A stretch of DNA of 64,000 nt. Origin: Leucocoprinus leucothites. Lineage: Eukaryota > Basidiomycota > Agaricomycetes > Agaricales > Agaricaceae. The notes under the pieces are model-generated. The model was not told the DNA's origin, searched no databases, and saw only the letters and a list, made by a program, of their open reading frames with translations. Of this stretch, positions 36,606 through 47,643 are shown piece by piece. The DNA is taken from contig JAACJO010000008.1 of assembly GCA_013368445.1 (NCBI GenBank), forward strand, positions 1,178,001 to 1,242,000, written 5' to 3'. The position numbers were made by a program, and so were the translations under genes. Positions within the stretch are counted from its first letter, which is position 1, and each line of letters opens with the position of its first letter.

Positions 36606-37058
36606 AGAGACCCAATTTGATACGGTTGTGATACATTAACACCCTATCACTCACGGTTATGGACATCATTTCCTGGGCTGGTAACTACAGTAGATCGGTT
36701 TTGGTACAACACTACGGCATGCATCACAGATTTGTGTTGTCAGAACGCTTTCCTGGCTCACTGTTCATGGATTTTGATTGACCTGCGCCTGGCCACAGGA
36801 GGCCGGGCTCTGTACGAGCAGGGATCATCAAGTAACATGTATACTTCTACAGCGTCTCGTGAGTTGTCTACTCGATGTAAAGTCGTCTCAAAATTCCTGA
36901 TCGATACTCCCGACGTGACCAGAGCTACCAGCCCGTGGCTTAAATGATCTGCCACAACCAAAGGGCCATAGTCTTGCTGAAGAAATAAGCTGCTATAGCA
37001 TACCATACGGCAGCGTCGGAACCTTGTGTCATTTCTTGCCAACATTCTACACTGTAAT
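36606..37058. other. Stretch without a supported gene
   Basis: Overlapping open frames exist on both strands (36732-36947 plus, 36758-37108 minus). Neither shows a clear start, splice structure or motif. Confidence 0.35.
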
Positions 37059-37642
37059 ATGCCTTCGATGGGATTGTCGTACGTGGAACCCCCGAAACCT
37101 AAAATCAATCGTTACTGGTACAGGAAGGCACCTGAAGCTTAACCTCGACTTGCTACCCCCATTATACTTAGCTATCTTTCTCGCAGTCATCGGTCTCCTG
37201 GGATCAACCCGATTGCGATATACGCTACCATGCATTGTAAGGATTCGATTGCCCTCTCATCCGCCGCTGTCATATGGAAGACTGCGATATCAATCATGGA
37301 TAGTGCCACTGCGGGGTTTGTTGCTTGGGTAACTGTTAAGAGTATACTGGACAAGTTTGTCAACCCTCGTTCTCTTGTGATGCGCCCTGTTCAAGGGCTG
37401 GTGAAAAGGTGATGTTAAGCAGGTTAGTCGGCTTGGGATTGGTGCTCTTATCGTTATCCTCTTGCTCTGTACGGCCGTTCATTTCCCTATGCGGAGCTGC
37501 CAGTACTCACTCTGATAATCGTAGGTTTAACCGCATATGTATCGGGATTGCAGGGATTATCATGATTGCCGTTGAAATATGTAACGAAATACGAGCCCTC
37601 CGAGACCTCACGTTTTGTTTTGCCGGTGTTAATAGGGATTGA
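37059..37642 (+). CDS. Unrecognised small protein with possible membrane segments
   Basis: A proposed start at 37059 gives MPSMGLSYVEPPKPKINRY. An intron (donor GTACAG, acceptor CGCAG near 37187) leads in phase to CHRSPGINPIAIYATMHC and then a hydrophobic, helical stretch (SIALSSAAVIWKTAISIM; SATAGFVAWVTVKSIL). A second intron is likely near 37412-37524, leading to GIAGIIMIAVEICNEI and a stop at 37642. A different splice choice gives LPVLIGIEILLGIWVLMGW with a stop at 37703. Both versions predict membrane spans. The family is unknown and the model is tentative. Confidence 0.35.
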
Positions 37643-37703
37643 AATTCTCCTGGGCATCTGGGTATTGATGGGATGGTTTCTAGATCCTGACTGTAACCGC
37701 TAG

Positions 37704-38295
37704 ACGACTCTCATTGTGACTTCAAACATTGTCTTCGTGTTTTTGATAACCTTGGTTTCTACGCAGATTGGGTTCTTGCCATTGGTACTTAGTTGTGATT
37801 TTCTTAGTAAACCAAGCTCGGAAGTAAGGAAGCTTTACTGGACTCTTTTTTGTCTTTTCTAGAGTTCCTTTACTTTCCTATTTACTGGGTTCATAGAATA
37901 TTTCGTGCCATTAATGCCTTGAACACTTGTTGTTAAGGATTGGTAGGAGCATGTAGACGCTGTCTTAGTTGCTTAGAACAAGGGCACCTGTAGTGCGTTC
38001 ATTAGAAACTGTACTCTCACCTTCACACAATCTTCAATTTCTTCAAATTCACAGTGCTAGACCATTACGGCCCTATCACTCTTAGGATACTTACTCGGTT
38101 CGTACTATTTAACCACCACCATGCCAATCCGAAAATAGCCTTTGGCCCTGAGATTGAACAAGGCATCTTTCTTTGGATATAGGATCACCACTTGGCAGCA
38201 TCTCCAGTGTGTGGGCACTATAAACAAACTTGGAACAGGGGTGGCTAGTTTCGCCGACCTTTCCCTCTTATCTCGTTTGTCACCGTTTTCCGGGC
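37704..38295. other. Stretch without a supported gene
   Basis: This is an AT-richer stretch between two unrecognised genes. No motif or convincing frame was seen. Confidence 0.4.
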
Positions 38296-39712
38296 ATGGC
38301 TGGAATATGGGAGCACGGATACATCAAATCAGCCGATAAAATCGCTGAAATAATGCAGGAGGATGACACTGTCATCTTGTGAGTATCTACTAGCACCGAT
38401 GAGCAGTATTTCCTAGGCTGACCACAATTCCTTGAACCTTTTCAGTCTGTGGGGCTATGATATTTTGGTCCTGAAACAAGTACATATTTTTTTAAAGCGT
38501 TTTCTCCTATAATGCATCCAAATTCATGCTCACGTCCTACTCGTAGCTATTCAGTCTCGTCACTAATTCCGTACATGAGCTCTGGTGGGAATTCAATTCT
38601 GTGCGTGTCGAGCACCCCAGATCTGGCACTGGAATCCACTTTGTCTCCACATGTGGCTTGTTGAACCGTCTGGCTGGGGGTCATGGTGAAATCCAAGAAA
38701 TTGAGTACCTGCTTGGTTGGATGTGAGCTATATCATGCCGTTCAGTGACCCTCTTGTTAATCTCGGTGACTTTAAGGGATGTGGTTGGTATCAAGTCCGG
38801 CACCCATATCTGGGTGCATGATTATGCCCGTCACGATGCCGCCTTCTTAAGAGATGGAAACCCAATTTATTGGAGAGAGCTAAAAACGACCTTTGCTAAT
38901 GGGAAACTGGGGATGGACAATGTGACCTTTCTCTCGATATGCACAAACTCGAATCCGTCTTTCTACCTGGTGGGGGATCAGAAGTGGGAGGCGAAGATTC
39001 GGAGGGCGCTCAAAGATGGGGTAGCAGAAGGCCTGGCATTTGAGAGGTTGGAGAAGATGAACCTCGATCAAGTGTGGCGGGTGATTGATAAAGTGATTGA
39101 AAATAGTAATGACAAGGCAAGGGAGAGGAGGCGAGAGCGTGGAGCTGAGAAGTTGAGGATTAGGAATGAGAGAGGGAAAAGGAGAGCCGAGAAGGAGATG
39201 CAGAGAGAGAAACAACAAGCTGAAGATCGGCGAGTCAGACAGCTTCAGGGCGAGCTGGGCACTCTTTATGCAGAACTAGATCTGACGGAGTATGGGAGGA
39301 ATATACGAGCGAAGCTTCGAAAGGTCTCTTGCGATCAAGAGAAGATGATGAAGCCGCTCTTGGCTGAACTTGATGATAGTGTCGTGGATTTGAAGCAGGA
39401 GGAAAGGGAGCGGTTGGAGGTGCAGATCGAGGACGAGTATCATTTGTTCTTGCGCGAATTTCGTGGTTATTTTGCAGAGGTGAGGGCAATGGGGATTGAA
39501 ATTGGGCCCACTCTCCGCGAGTTTTATGGGCTTCTCGAGCCGGTAAGTTGTTGTTTACTGTTTTATGTCTTCTGGTGGCTTATGGCCAGGTAGAAAAAGA
39601 AAAAGAAGTACCTCGACCTATTCTAAATAAATGTATTTGTGTCGATTCGTCACACAAGTGCGGTGGGAACAAGTGTTGCAATAGCGTAGTTGTTTCTGCA
39701 CTGCATGCTTAA
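38296..39712 (+). CDS. Unrecognised protein with charged coiled-coil C-terminus
   Basis: The ATG at 38296 gives MAGIWEHGYIKSADKIAEIM. Introns in phase then join LWGYDILVLKQ, LFSLVTNSVHELWWEFNS and VEHPRSGTGIHFVSTCGLL. After another intron (about 38723-38778) comes DVVGIKSGTHIWVHDYARHDA, then a compact segment (SICTNSNPSFYLVGDQKWEA). The C-terminal half is a long, highly charged helix (ARERRRERGAEKLRIRNERG; LRKVSCDQEKMMKPLLAEL; FLREFRGYFAEVRAMGIEIG). A last intron gives an end at 39712; reading through it would stop at 39593. No family is recognised. The N-terminal part looks like a fungal stand-alone globular domain followed by a coiled coil. It sits inside the inverted duplication's spacer. 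Confidence 0.6.
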
Positions 39713-39856
39713 TTAGATTTGCTTTATGGACATAATCGCAAATGGACGGAGTGTGCATGTGAACCTGAATGGAAACACATGGGATTAGTTCATATTTGGT
39801 AAGGTACATATAGGAGACGTGGTAGGCTGAGAGAGTGAAATCTTAGAGACCTTCAC

Positions 39857-42440
39857 ATGCAGGAGGCAGGAGACCAGGCTCCGGCAGTGGGACTCCCAGT
39901 GCCAGCCCCAAGCCGCGTGCCCACTGCCTCTGTCCCTCCCAGTAAACCCCCCCGCTCCCCTCTCCGGCCACCTCCTGTCCCAGTCCTCCAAGACGACTCT
40001 GACGATAGCATCGCCATGGCTTTTGCTTCCCTCACCGGCCTCGCTGCTATTACAGCTGCGCAGACAGACAAGCCACTGCCTGTGCCCACGGAAGAAGAAG
40101 AAGCAAGCACATCGACGCCGGTATTGACCAAGAGACAGCATGCGCTGCACGAACTGTTGTCGTCTGAGCGGGCATATGCAAGCGATCTTGCTCTTATTCG
40201 CGAGGTCCACATTCCTCTGGCTCTAGGCAAGCCCCAAACTATCCGACTACCAATGCCTATACTGATGCTCTTCTGCAGGCCAAACCATCCCGCACGCTCT
40301 ACCGGTATCACCGCCGTCGTCGTCGGGCTCTTCTTCGCGCACTGTCTCCACTATTTCTGATACCTCTACCTCCGCGGTTCTTGGTCCTGCCAGTAATGGA
40401 TTAGCCGCTCATCCGCCTCCTCCTAATGCCACTTCTACCGGCGCCTCCGCCGCACCAGACCCGGGCCAACCGCCTATGACTCCAGACGACGTAAAGCTCA
40501 TCTTTGGCAATATCACCGAGATCGCGGTATTTTCGGACCTATTCTGTCAGGCACTCGAAGAGGCCTTGGGCGACTTGCTGGAGGGCGGCAAAGGCGAGGA
40601 TCATGTCGGGGCTTTGTTTCTCTCCATTGTAGGTGCTGTTGACTGCTATATATTCAATCGGTTGTCTAAACTACGCGATAACAGATACCCGAGCTGGAGA
40701 GACCGTACAAACAATACATCACCCGACATCCAACCGCACTCAACCACCTTCAATCACTACCACAAACGCTTTCGCTCCAAAACTACCTCTCACAAACTCA
40801 GCATATCGCCTCTACACTCTCACACGCATGGGATATCTCTTCCCTCCTCATCAAACCCGTTCAGCGACTCTTGAAATACCCGCTCCTACTCACAGCCATC
40901 ATCGACGAAACACCCGATTCACATTCGGACAAGGAAACTTTGATAGAGGCGCGGAAACAGCTCGAAGAAGTTGCACGAAACGTTAATGAGGGAAGAAGAC
41001 GAGCAGAGGTCGTACGAGATGTCTTGATGGCCAACAAGAAACTCCCTGCTCCGGGGATGGCAGTTTCCGCTAGTGTCAGCTTAACCAAAGTCAAGTCGCT
41101 CAGAGCTACCAACGCCGTTGGTACGCCCGGAACTAAATCCTCAGGGAGTAACAAAGACGATAAACCTGAAGAGGCTATCCTCGTCTCCCACCTCGAATCC
41201 GAACTCGATTCCATCAACACCTTTGCTCAACAATTCGCTAAAAACATCGTTGAATGGGCACGCATGACCTCCAATGTCGTCCTCTCCCTTCGCAACTGGT
41301 CCCTCTCCTTTTCTAAAGTCATCGGTCTCTCCCCCACATCCGGATCAGAAGCATTCGACGCCTACCTCATCGTTGTTGAAAAACAACTTATGCCCCTATG
41401 TGTCGATTTGGAAGCGGTGATTAATGAGAGGGTGCTAAAGGAGCTTGCACATTTATTGATGACGATGACCCAACCGCTTAAGCTCTTGGCGAGTATGAAC
41501 GAACAAGAACCTTTTCATCTTCACCTTATGAACATGACACTCTCACCTAAAAACCGCCCCCCTCCCTCCCTTCTTTCTGCATCTACAAACTACCTCGCTC
41601 TCCGCGGACAACTCGCCACCGAGCTCCCCACTTACATATCCCTCTTACACCGAGGACTAAGAATCTTTATCCACCGGTTAGCAGCCATTCAAACCGAATT
41701 CTATGCAAAAGTGAGAGATCAGTGGGCTGCCCTGTGGGAGATGTTGAGGTTGGAGGAAGAGTTGAATTGGGGTGGAGAGGAGACTGTGAGCGTGTGGTTT
41801 TCGAGATGGAGTGAGGTGAATGAAGTGGTGGCAAGTCTTTCGGTGTTTAAGGATCCCAAGGTTGTGTATGCCGAATTGAGAGCGAGAGCGAGGAGTTTAA
41901 AGGAGAGCCAAATTATTGCCGAGCAGAGGGAGAGGGAAAGAGGACGAGAGAGAGAGGATCGTGGTCGTGGTCGTGGTCGGGAACGAGACCTCGACCCGGA
42001 AGCAGATGCAGAGTACTATACGCTCCACCACCTCCAAGCATTCGTTCATCATGACCATTCCCCATCAATACCATCCTCCTCGCCCTCGATAGCAGCAAAG
42101 GTATCTTACTCCCCTTCAGACATCGGGAACGGCTACGGAGGTTACTCCAATTCATACGCTGGTACTTCTGGTGATCGTCGAGACTCGCAATCATCACACC
42201 ACTATTACCCCCAATCACATTCACACTCCCACCGCAACTCGCACTCGCATTCTCGAAGATCGCATTCAAGAGACTACACACGTGACCTCGCTCGTGAAAT
42301 GGAACGAGACCGCGAGCGCGAACGAGAACGACAAGAGAGAGAAAGGAAAAAATCTGCAGCTCAAGCATCAAACGCTCTTTCACTCCTCAGCGCACTTGAC
42401 TCCCCTGTATCACCCAAGTCTAAACAATTTCCATCCCCCG
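39857..42440 (+). repeat. Right arm of inverted duplication
   Basis: This is the plus-strand counterpart of 33430-35440 and contains the leader, DH and BAR coding parts of the intact RhoGEF. The arm ends by eye where the paralogue's similarity stops, near SAAQASN and the following KSKQF segment. Confidence 0.7.
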
Positions 42441-44116
42441 TCGTCCCTCCTCCCAATCGAAATAGTGCTGTGAGCGGGATTTCCGGTAATAGTGGCGGCA
42501 GTGGAAGTAGTGGTGTAGGGGGAGGGAAGAGGAGGAGTTCGGATTTAACTTCGAGTATCGGGAGCATTATTAGTGCAGTGGGGCTGGGGAATACTTTTGG
42601 TGCGGGGGGAGGTATGATTGGTGGGATCGCCGGCAGTGGTGGTAGTAGCGTGACAGTGGGAGCGGGAGGGGAAAAGAGTAAGAGTAAGAAGGTGGAAAAG
42701 AAACCCTCGAATGAGAGTTTCGTTTCTAAAACTACCGTTCGAAGTCCTACTCAGCACTCGCATCATCAGCATCACCAAAACCAACAATCACATCCTAGTC
42801 CGTACAGTCCACCAAACAGCCCGAATCGCCCTCCTTCCACGCATGCCGGTACCTCAAGTGGGAGTGCAACAATGGCGAGACAGCCAACACCACAGCCACA
42901 ACCACATAGAAGGCGTACCACTGGTGGAATGGAACCTGCTCCTGAGGATCTGAGAGAGTATGAAGCGATGATGATGAGAGAGGAGGAGAGGAGGCGGGAG
43001 AGGGAGTTTGCTGGGTATCGCGCGACCCAGTATGAGCAGCACCCACATCAGCCGCAGCACCAGGCGTCTACGGGTCAGAGGAGACCGTCAGTTGGCAATA
43101 GGAGTGTTAGTGCTACGAATACCGCCGCCGCAAATGCTGCTAGTGGTCTTCCGAGGACGAAGAGCATGCCGTTACCTTATCATCCTCTCTTGAATACTTC
43201 GCGTCCTGGAACGTCGTCTCGGGGGAATGTCGGTGAAGAGCAGTATTATGGTGATGAACAGGCGTCGAAGAGAGGTGCGGGGGAGTGGTCGACGATGGCT
43301 GTAGCTGATTATGGCACGGTGGTTGAAGGCGGCGATGAATATTTGGAAGAGGATAGTGAGCTGTTTTATCAGTCGCAGCAGCAAGGGAGTGGGTATGAGC
43401 CTCCTAATACGAGTGGTGGTCCTAGCGGGGGGAGGAGTGCGAGATCGAGAGAGAGGAGGGATGGTATGACTGGTGCAAGGTCGAGCAAGAACAAGAGTCA
43501 GAGTCGACCACGTTCGTCTGGAGGAAGAGACGATGAGAGCCGGAAGAGGTGTTCGGAACACAGTGCTCATTCTTCCAAGTCTGATAAACGTTCCGGGGAG
43601 AAAGAAAAGGACAAGGCTGGACGAAAACGATCTGGATCGATTAAATCCATCACTTCGTTCTTCACCTCTACCAACCATCGAGATAGTAACGACGTCCCGC
43701 CCTCTCTTACACATTCCACCACCACATCGACATCGACATCGACATATACAGATCATACACCCTCTCCACGAGATTCTTGGGCGCTCAAACCAGCCAAATA
43801 CACATGTATCGTCATTCATCAATGTAAACCACCCACCGCTGGACCGTCCAACAACAACGACCATGATAACCAGCCATTGTCATACTTTTCATTCCCGTTT
43901 TTCACATTGAAAGAGGGAGAGTTGTATGATGTGTTGCAGGAAGCTGGGCATCCGAGTTTGCATCCGAATTTACCGTTGATTGTGGATGAGGGTGAGGATT
44001 GTTTGTTGCTTTGTAGGAGGAGGGGTGGGAAGTGGGGTGGAGGAGGGGAGGGAGATCATGTGGGGTGGGCGTTGGCGAGTTTTTTGAAGCCTTGTGATTT
44101 GGGTGAGGAGTATTGA
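39857..44116 (+). CDS. Rho guanine nucleotide exchange factor, DH-BAR-SH3 (Tuba/Gef1-like)
   Basis: Predicted to activate a Rho-type GTPase such as Cdc42 at membranes. Three exons give about 1,383 residues: 39857-40226, 40279-40628 and 40685-44116. The first intron is GC-AG. The Pro-rich leader is followed by the DH domain (residues about 92-330): TKRQHALHELLSSERAYASD, TPDDVKLIFGNITEIAVFSD, SLLIKPVQRLLKYPLLLTAI. A BAR-like helical domain follows (about 395-640: EWARMTSNVVLSLRNWSLSF; RGLRIFIHRLAAIQTEFYAK; ETVSVWFSRWSEV). The long middle is low complexity (Arg/Glu/Asp runs, His/Ser, Gly/Ser). A C-terminal SH3-like domain closes it (about 1280-1378: YTCIVIHQC, FFTLKEGELYDVLQEAGHP, VGWALASFLKP). 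The first ATG at 39857 or the one at 40016 (MAFASLTG) may be used. This is the intact partner of the chimera at 31.8-35.3 kb. Confidence 0.9.
40227..40278 (+). other. GC-AG intron (52 nt) in the RhoGEF gene
   Basis: The donor reads G|GCAAGC and the acceptor CTGCAG. Reading through would meet a stop, while removing it joins PLALG to QTIPHALPVSPP in frame. The inverted copy keeps the same donor type and the same 52-nt length at 35041-35092. Confidence 0.85.
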
Positions 44117-44921
44117 GGACGCGGGTGTTGGTAGAAGGGGAGGAAGGGGGAGGAAGGTGTGCGTGTGCTATTGTTCTTTAATGACTCTTTTCCTTTTTGT
44201 TCCTCTGTGGGTCCGTTCTCATTGGTTCGTGGGCATTGAGGGTCGAAGCGTTCTCTTTTTGTTTTTCTCCTGACCTTGTGTCTTCTTCGGCTGACGTCAT
44301 ACCCACCCCATGTGCCTCAACTTCTTGGTTTTTTCTTCTTCTTTCTGTTTCTTGGTTGTGGCTTCGGATTTCTCTCGTCGTTGATTTCCTCCCTGCTATC
44401 TTGCTTCGTTGCATCTCTCTCTCTTGTCTATGCGTGCATATCTTTCTAGCGCTGCTTGGCTCTTTATCTCCCTGCATGTATTATGGTTTCCTTGGTCCTT
44501 CTAGTCGAGGATGGATTGGTGGTTGTTCTGAAGCTAGAGGACGATAGGACTTGCCATCGTCCTCGCTCACTTTTCTTCTTGTGTATGTGTCTGTGTGCGT
44601 GTATGTAAACTGGTCTGATATTCTGTATCGTATTGTAGACTAGCAAACCACCCTTGGTCTCTTTTCTTGTCATATGTGTGTAGCTCAAAAATGGTATTTT
44701 TTGTAGTGTAGATAGAAATCGAATTGATTGCGACTCGAAAATATACGCCGTCATGAGCACAATGTTCGCATACAAATAGCAAGTACAAGCTTTCACGAGA
44801 TAGACAGATGGACGAAATCCTTTGCAAGGTACATCTGGGCAGCATTAATCCAAGGACAAAAGACGAATAACAGATCAAAGCAATAGGAACGCTACTTCCC
44901 AGCCCATTAGGATACTACTTC
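44117..44921. other. Convergent 3' region of the RhoGEF and the FAD oxidoreductase
   Basis: The stretch is T-rich on the plus strand with several TTTT runs, as expected for 3' UTRs. Open frames here lack protein character. Confidence 0.45.
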
Positions 44922-47643
44922 CTAGTCGAAATGTTGTGGGGTAGGTGGTTCCCGAATTTTCGGATCGAAATCTTCGCCATCAGCATCCAAGGGCCAAAAC
45001 GTGCTCTTGAACAGATTCTTAGGATCATACTCTGTCTTGACTTCGCAGAGTCGTTTCCAGTTGTCCCCGAAACACGTTTTGACGCGACTAGGGGGCTCGC
45101 GGCGTCCGAGGAACTGTATGATATATAAATATGAGCATTAGTGCAAAGAGAAGGACGCGCCCCATGACGCAATACGAGGGTTGGATTTACGTACACTCGG
45201 GAAAGGACCTCCAAGTTGGACTGGCTCAAGTGTATCGGCTATCCACTAAATTTCCCGGACGAATGTTGGTGAGCAAATAGGAAAGGATAAGTATAGAGGG
45301 AATGCCTACGAACCTCCTCGGCAGAATCTTTGCACCTGTCGTCGTCCATCTCCATTTCCCACTGGTGTAAAGCGGCAATTGTGAATGAGGCTTCCCGCTG
45401 GGATTTCGGAATGCACGTGTCTTCGTAGTCTGGAATAGCACCCCCTGCCAACTCAAAGAGCCAAGCTACATAATGGGGAAGGGTTTAGTGGAGTGTCGAG
45501 GCATTGAATAGAAACTGGAATACGTACTGCAGCCGACAGGGGTATCTGAGAACTGTATGACAGTTTGATTGATGATATCATCCGGAAGCGAGGAAACCAA
45601 TGCAGACCGAATAAACCACTGGCGTCCGGCTAAAGCGAATAGGATCAGTGATTAGATCGAGCTATAAATATATTTAAATACCTTTTCCTCTCAAAACCTG
45701 AGCAACGCTGTCTTGCTGATGCAAGAAACTCTTCTCGTCAACCTCGTTCAGGAGACACTTCTCCCCATCCCAAGATGATATCGCGTTGAGGTATTCCTGA
45801 CCCTTTTCGCGAGACCCAACGTAGCACATTTGTATCACCATCAAAGAATCTTTGCCCGCGGGTCCCGCTGTGAGGAGAACATTGGCGTACAGCTCATGTG
45901 GAGCACCTTTGACACAATCGCGGAAGTGTTTGATAAGAGAAGGTGCTGTGGCCTTGTTGAACCGACTATAAGATTAGGGTCAGTCCTGTCAAATGGCGGA
46001 TTTTAGAGGGGGGACGAACTAGATCAGATTTCCAGCGAACACGACGGGGACAGGATATGCCTTGGCCTTGTAACGTGTGGCAATTCCCAAGGTAGTCCCA
46101 GCACCTCGAAGGGCCCACCACAAGTCTAAGCTCAAATCAGTTACTGCGGATTGACTGACATCGCCGAGTGATAAATTAGTTACCGGAATGTTCATTCTCA
46201 TTTACGACTACAATCCGGCCGTCAGCGAGAACCATCTCGACTTCGACTAGATTGTCCACACTTAGGCCATGCAGGCGACTGAGAAACCCGAAACCACCGA
46301 GGAGCATGATAGAAGAACCAACGGGGTGAGCCGAGCTAGTCAAGAGTGGATGAGCTGGATTACCAATTGCGCGGGGGGGGGGGTGGAACGAACAGAAACG
46401 TACAATGGAACATGATATGGGATAGTGCAAGAGCCAGCACCGGAGGGATACCTGACTTCGAATGGGTTCTTGGCAGTGTATGTGTCAATCTCCTTCTGCC
46501 TCATGCCCGCGCCAAAAGTAACGTAGACATGAGAATGGGGCGGTTCGACTTGGGAAAGCATGTTCATTTGAGCTAAAGCGCTGTTGGGGTCATCTGTAAG
46601 AAGAGCACTTGGATTGGCGGTGCCCCAGATATTAAGCATTGCATGGGGATTGTAAAAAGACTGGACCGTGCTGGGGGGTATGACAGGCGGGAAGTTGGTG
46701 GGCGTGTCCAAGTATCCAAAGGGGTCAGCATTAGATGGTGCCGGAGTAGCAGGAGTCGGATGCTTGGGAGGTTCTTGAGGACCGCTCTCGTTATCGGCGA
46801 GAGGCCCAGGGGAAGGAGAGGTAGATGTGGCCATGGTAGAAGGAGAAGACCAGGCATTGCTAGACGCATTTGAACTAGATTCCGTAGATAAAAGTGGTGT
46901 CTTGTCACTTGGAGACAAGGAGGACGAAGCCGAAACAGGTGGTGGAGGGTCAAGGCGCCTCTTGTTAGCTGGCGGCGGGACAATGTCTGAGGGAAAATCG
47001 GGGCCACGTAGAAAATCAGCTACGGCTCTGGATGCAGAGTCATAATGCCTCAGTTCAGCATCCTCCTCTCGGCGACGCTTTCCTGTGCTGCTAAGACCTC
47101 CACTGACGGCTTTCTTGCCTTTGCTATTGGCAGCAGCGACGTCCTTAAGGCTAGTAAAAGTCCCATCTTCTCGCGGGGTTTCGATGTCGACCTCGACGAG
47201 CTTGCTTAAGTCAACAATAATATCTCCACCGATTGCCCATCCACCGGTACCGTATCCACCAGCTCTGACAGAGAGTGAGAGCGAGTGTTTGTTGCAGAAG
47301 AGAATGATCCTGAACAAGAGCGATGAAAAACAAAATTAGCGACGCGTCAATTTGGGCAATGTTTTCAGACTTGAAGCACGCACTTGCTAACGTCCTCAGC
47401 ATCGAGGGGACAAACGACGGCTTTGGCGATGGTAATCACATTGCCGTTGAAGATTGTGGAATAATCTTGGAAACTAGGTAGAGTCAGAGTGGTGGACGCG
47501 CCGACGGCCGTGACCCTGATTCATGAAACATACCTAGCTTCTCCTCTGAGGTATACAGGGCCTCGGCACGCTGAGCCCAGCTCCTGGTAGAGCTCGTCTG
47601 GGAGAGGGGTAACGACGATATCGAGAGGAAGTGCGAAAACCAT
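44922..47643 (-). CDS. FAD-linked oxidoreductase (PCMH-type FAD domain, BBE-like end) with large insertion
   Basis: The protein starts at 47643 (MVFALPLDIVVTPLPDELYQ). The FAD domain shows FQDYSTIFNGNVITIAKAV, VRAGGYGTGGWAIGG, DIIVDLSKLVEVDI and YVTFGAGMRQKEID. The position that carries the FAD-linking His in many relatives (GGH) is Tyr here. Between REDGTFTSL and HSHVYVTFG sits an extra stretch of about 200 residues, rich in Ser, Pro and Ala with a basic KRRREED patch. The rest follows as SAHPVGSSIMLLGGFGFLSR, DNLVEVEMVLADGRIVVV, DLWWALRGAGTTLGIATRY and the substrate domain. The BBE-like C-terminus is RLCEVKTEYDPKNLFKSTFW, with stop TAG at 44924-44922. About eight introns are needed. The substrate is not predictable. 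No signal peptide is evident, unlike many secreted BBE enzymes. Confidence 0.88.

Noticed and set aside
42230..42380. Arg/Glu-rich repeat in the RhoGEF as an SR-protein domain
   Set aside because: It is a low-complexity linker between the BAR-like and SH3-like domains. No RNA-binding domain is present in the protein.
43172..43864. 230-codon minus-strand frame
   Set aside because: It is antisense to the low-complexity part of the RhoGEF gene. Its Arg/Thr/Leu-rich content is a composition effect.
44197..44547. Hydrophobic 116-codon plus-strand frame that looks like a membrane protein
   Set aside because: It lies in the T-rich 3' region after the RhoGEF stop. T-rich DNA read in one frame gives hydrophobic residues by default.
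46340..46410. Poly-G run (11 G) as a regulatory G-quadruplex site
   Set aside because: It lies within an intron of the FAD oxidoreductase, on the minus strand a C-tract before the acceptor, and is a single run without the four blocks a quadruplex needs.
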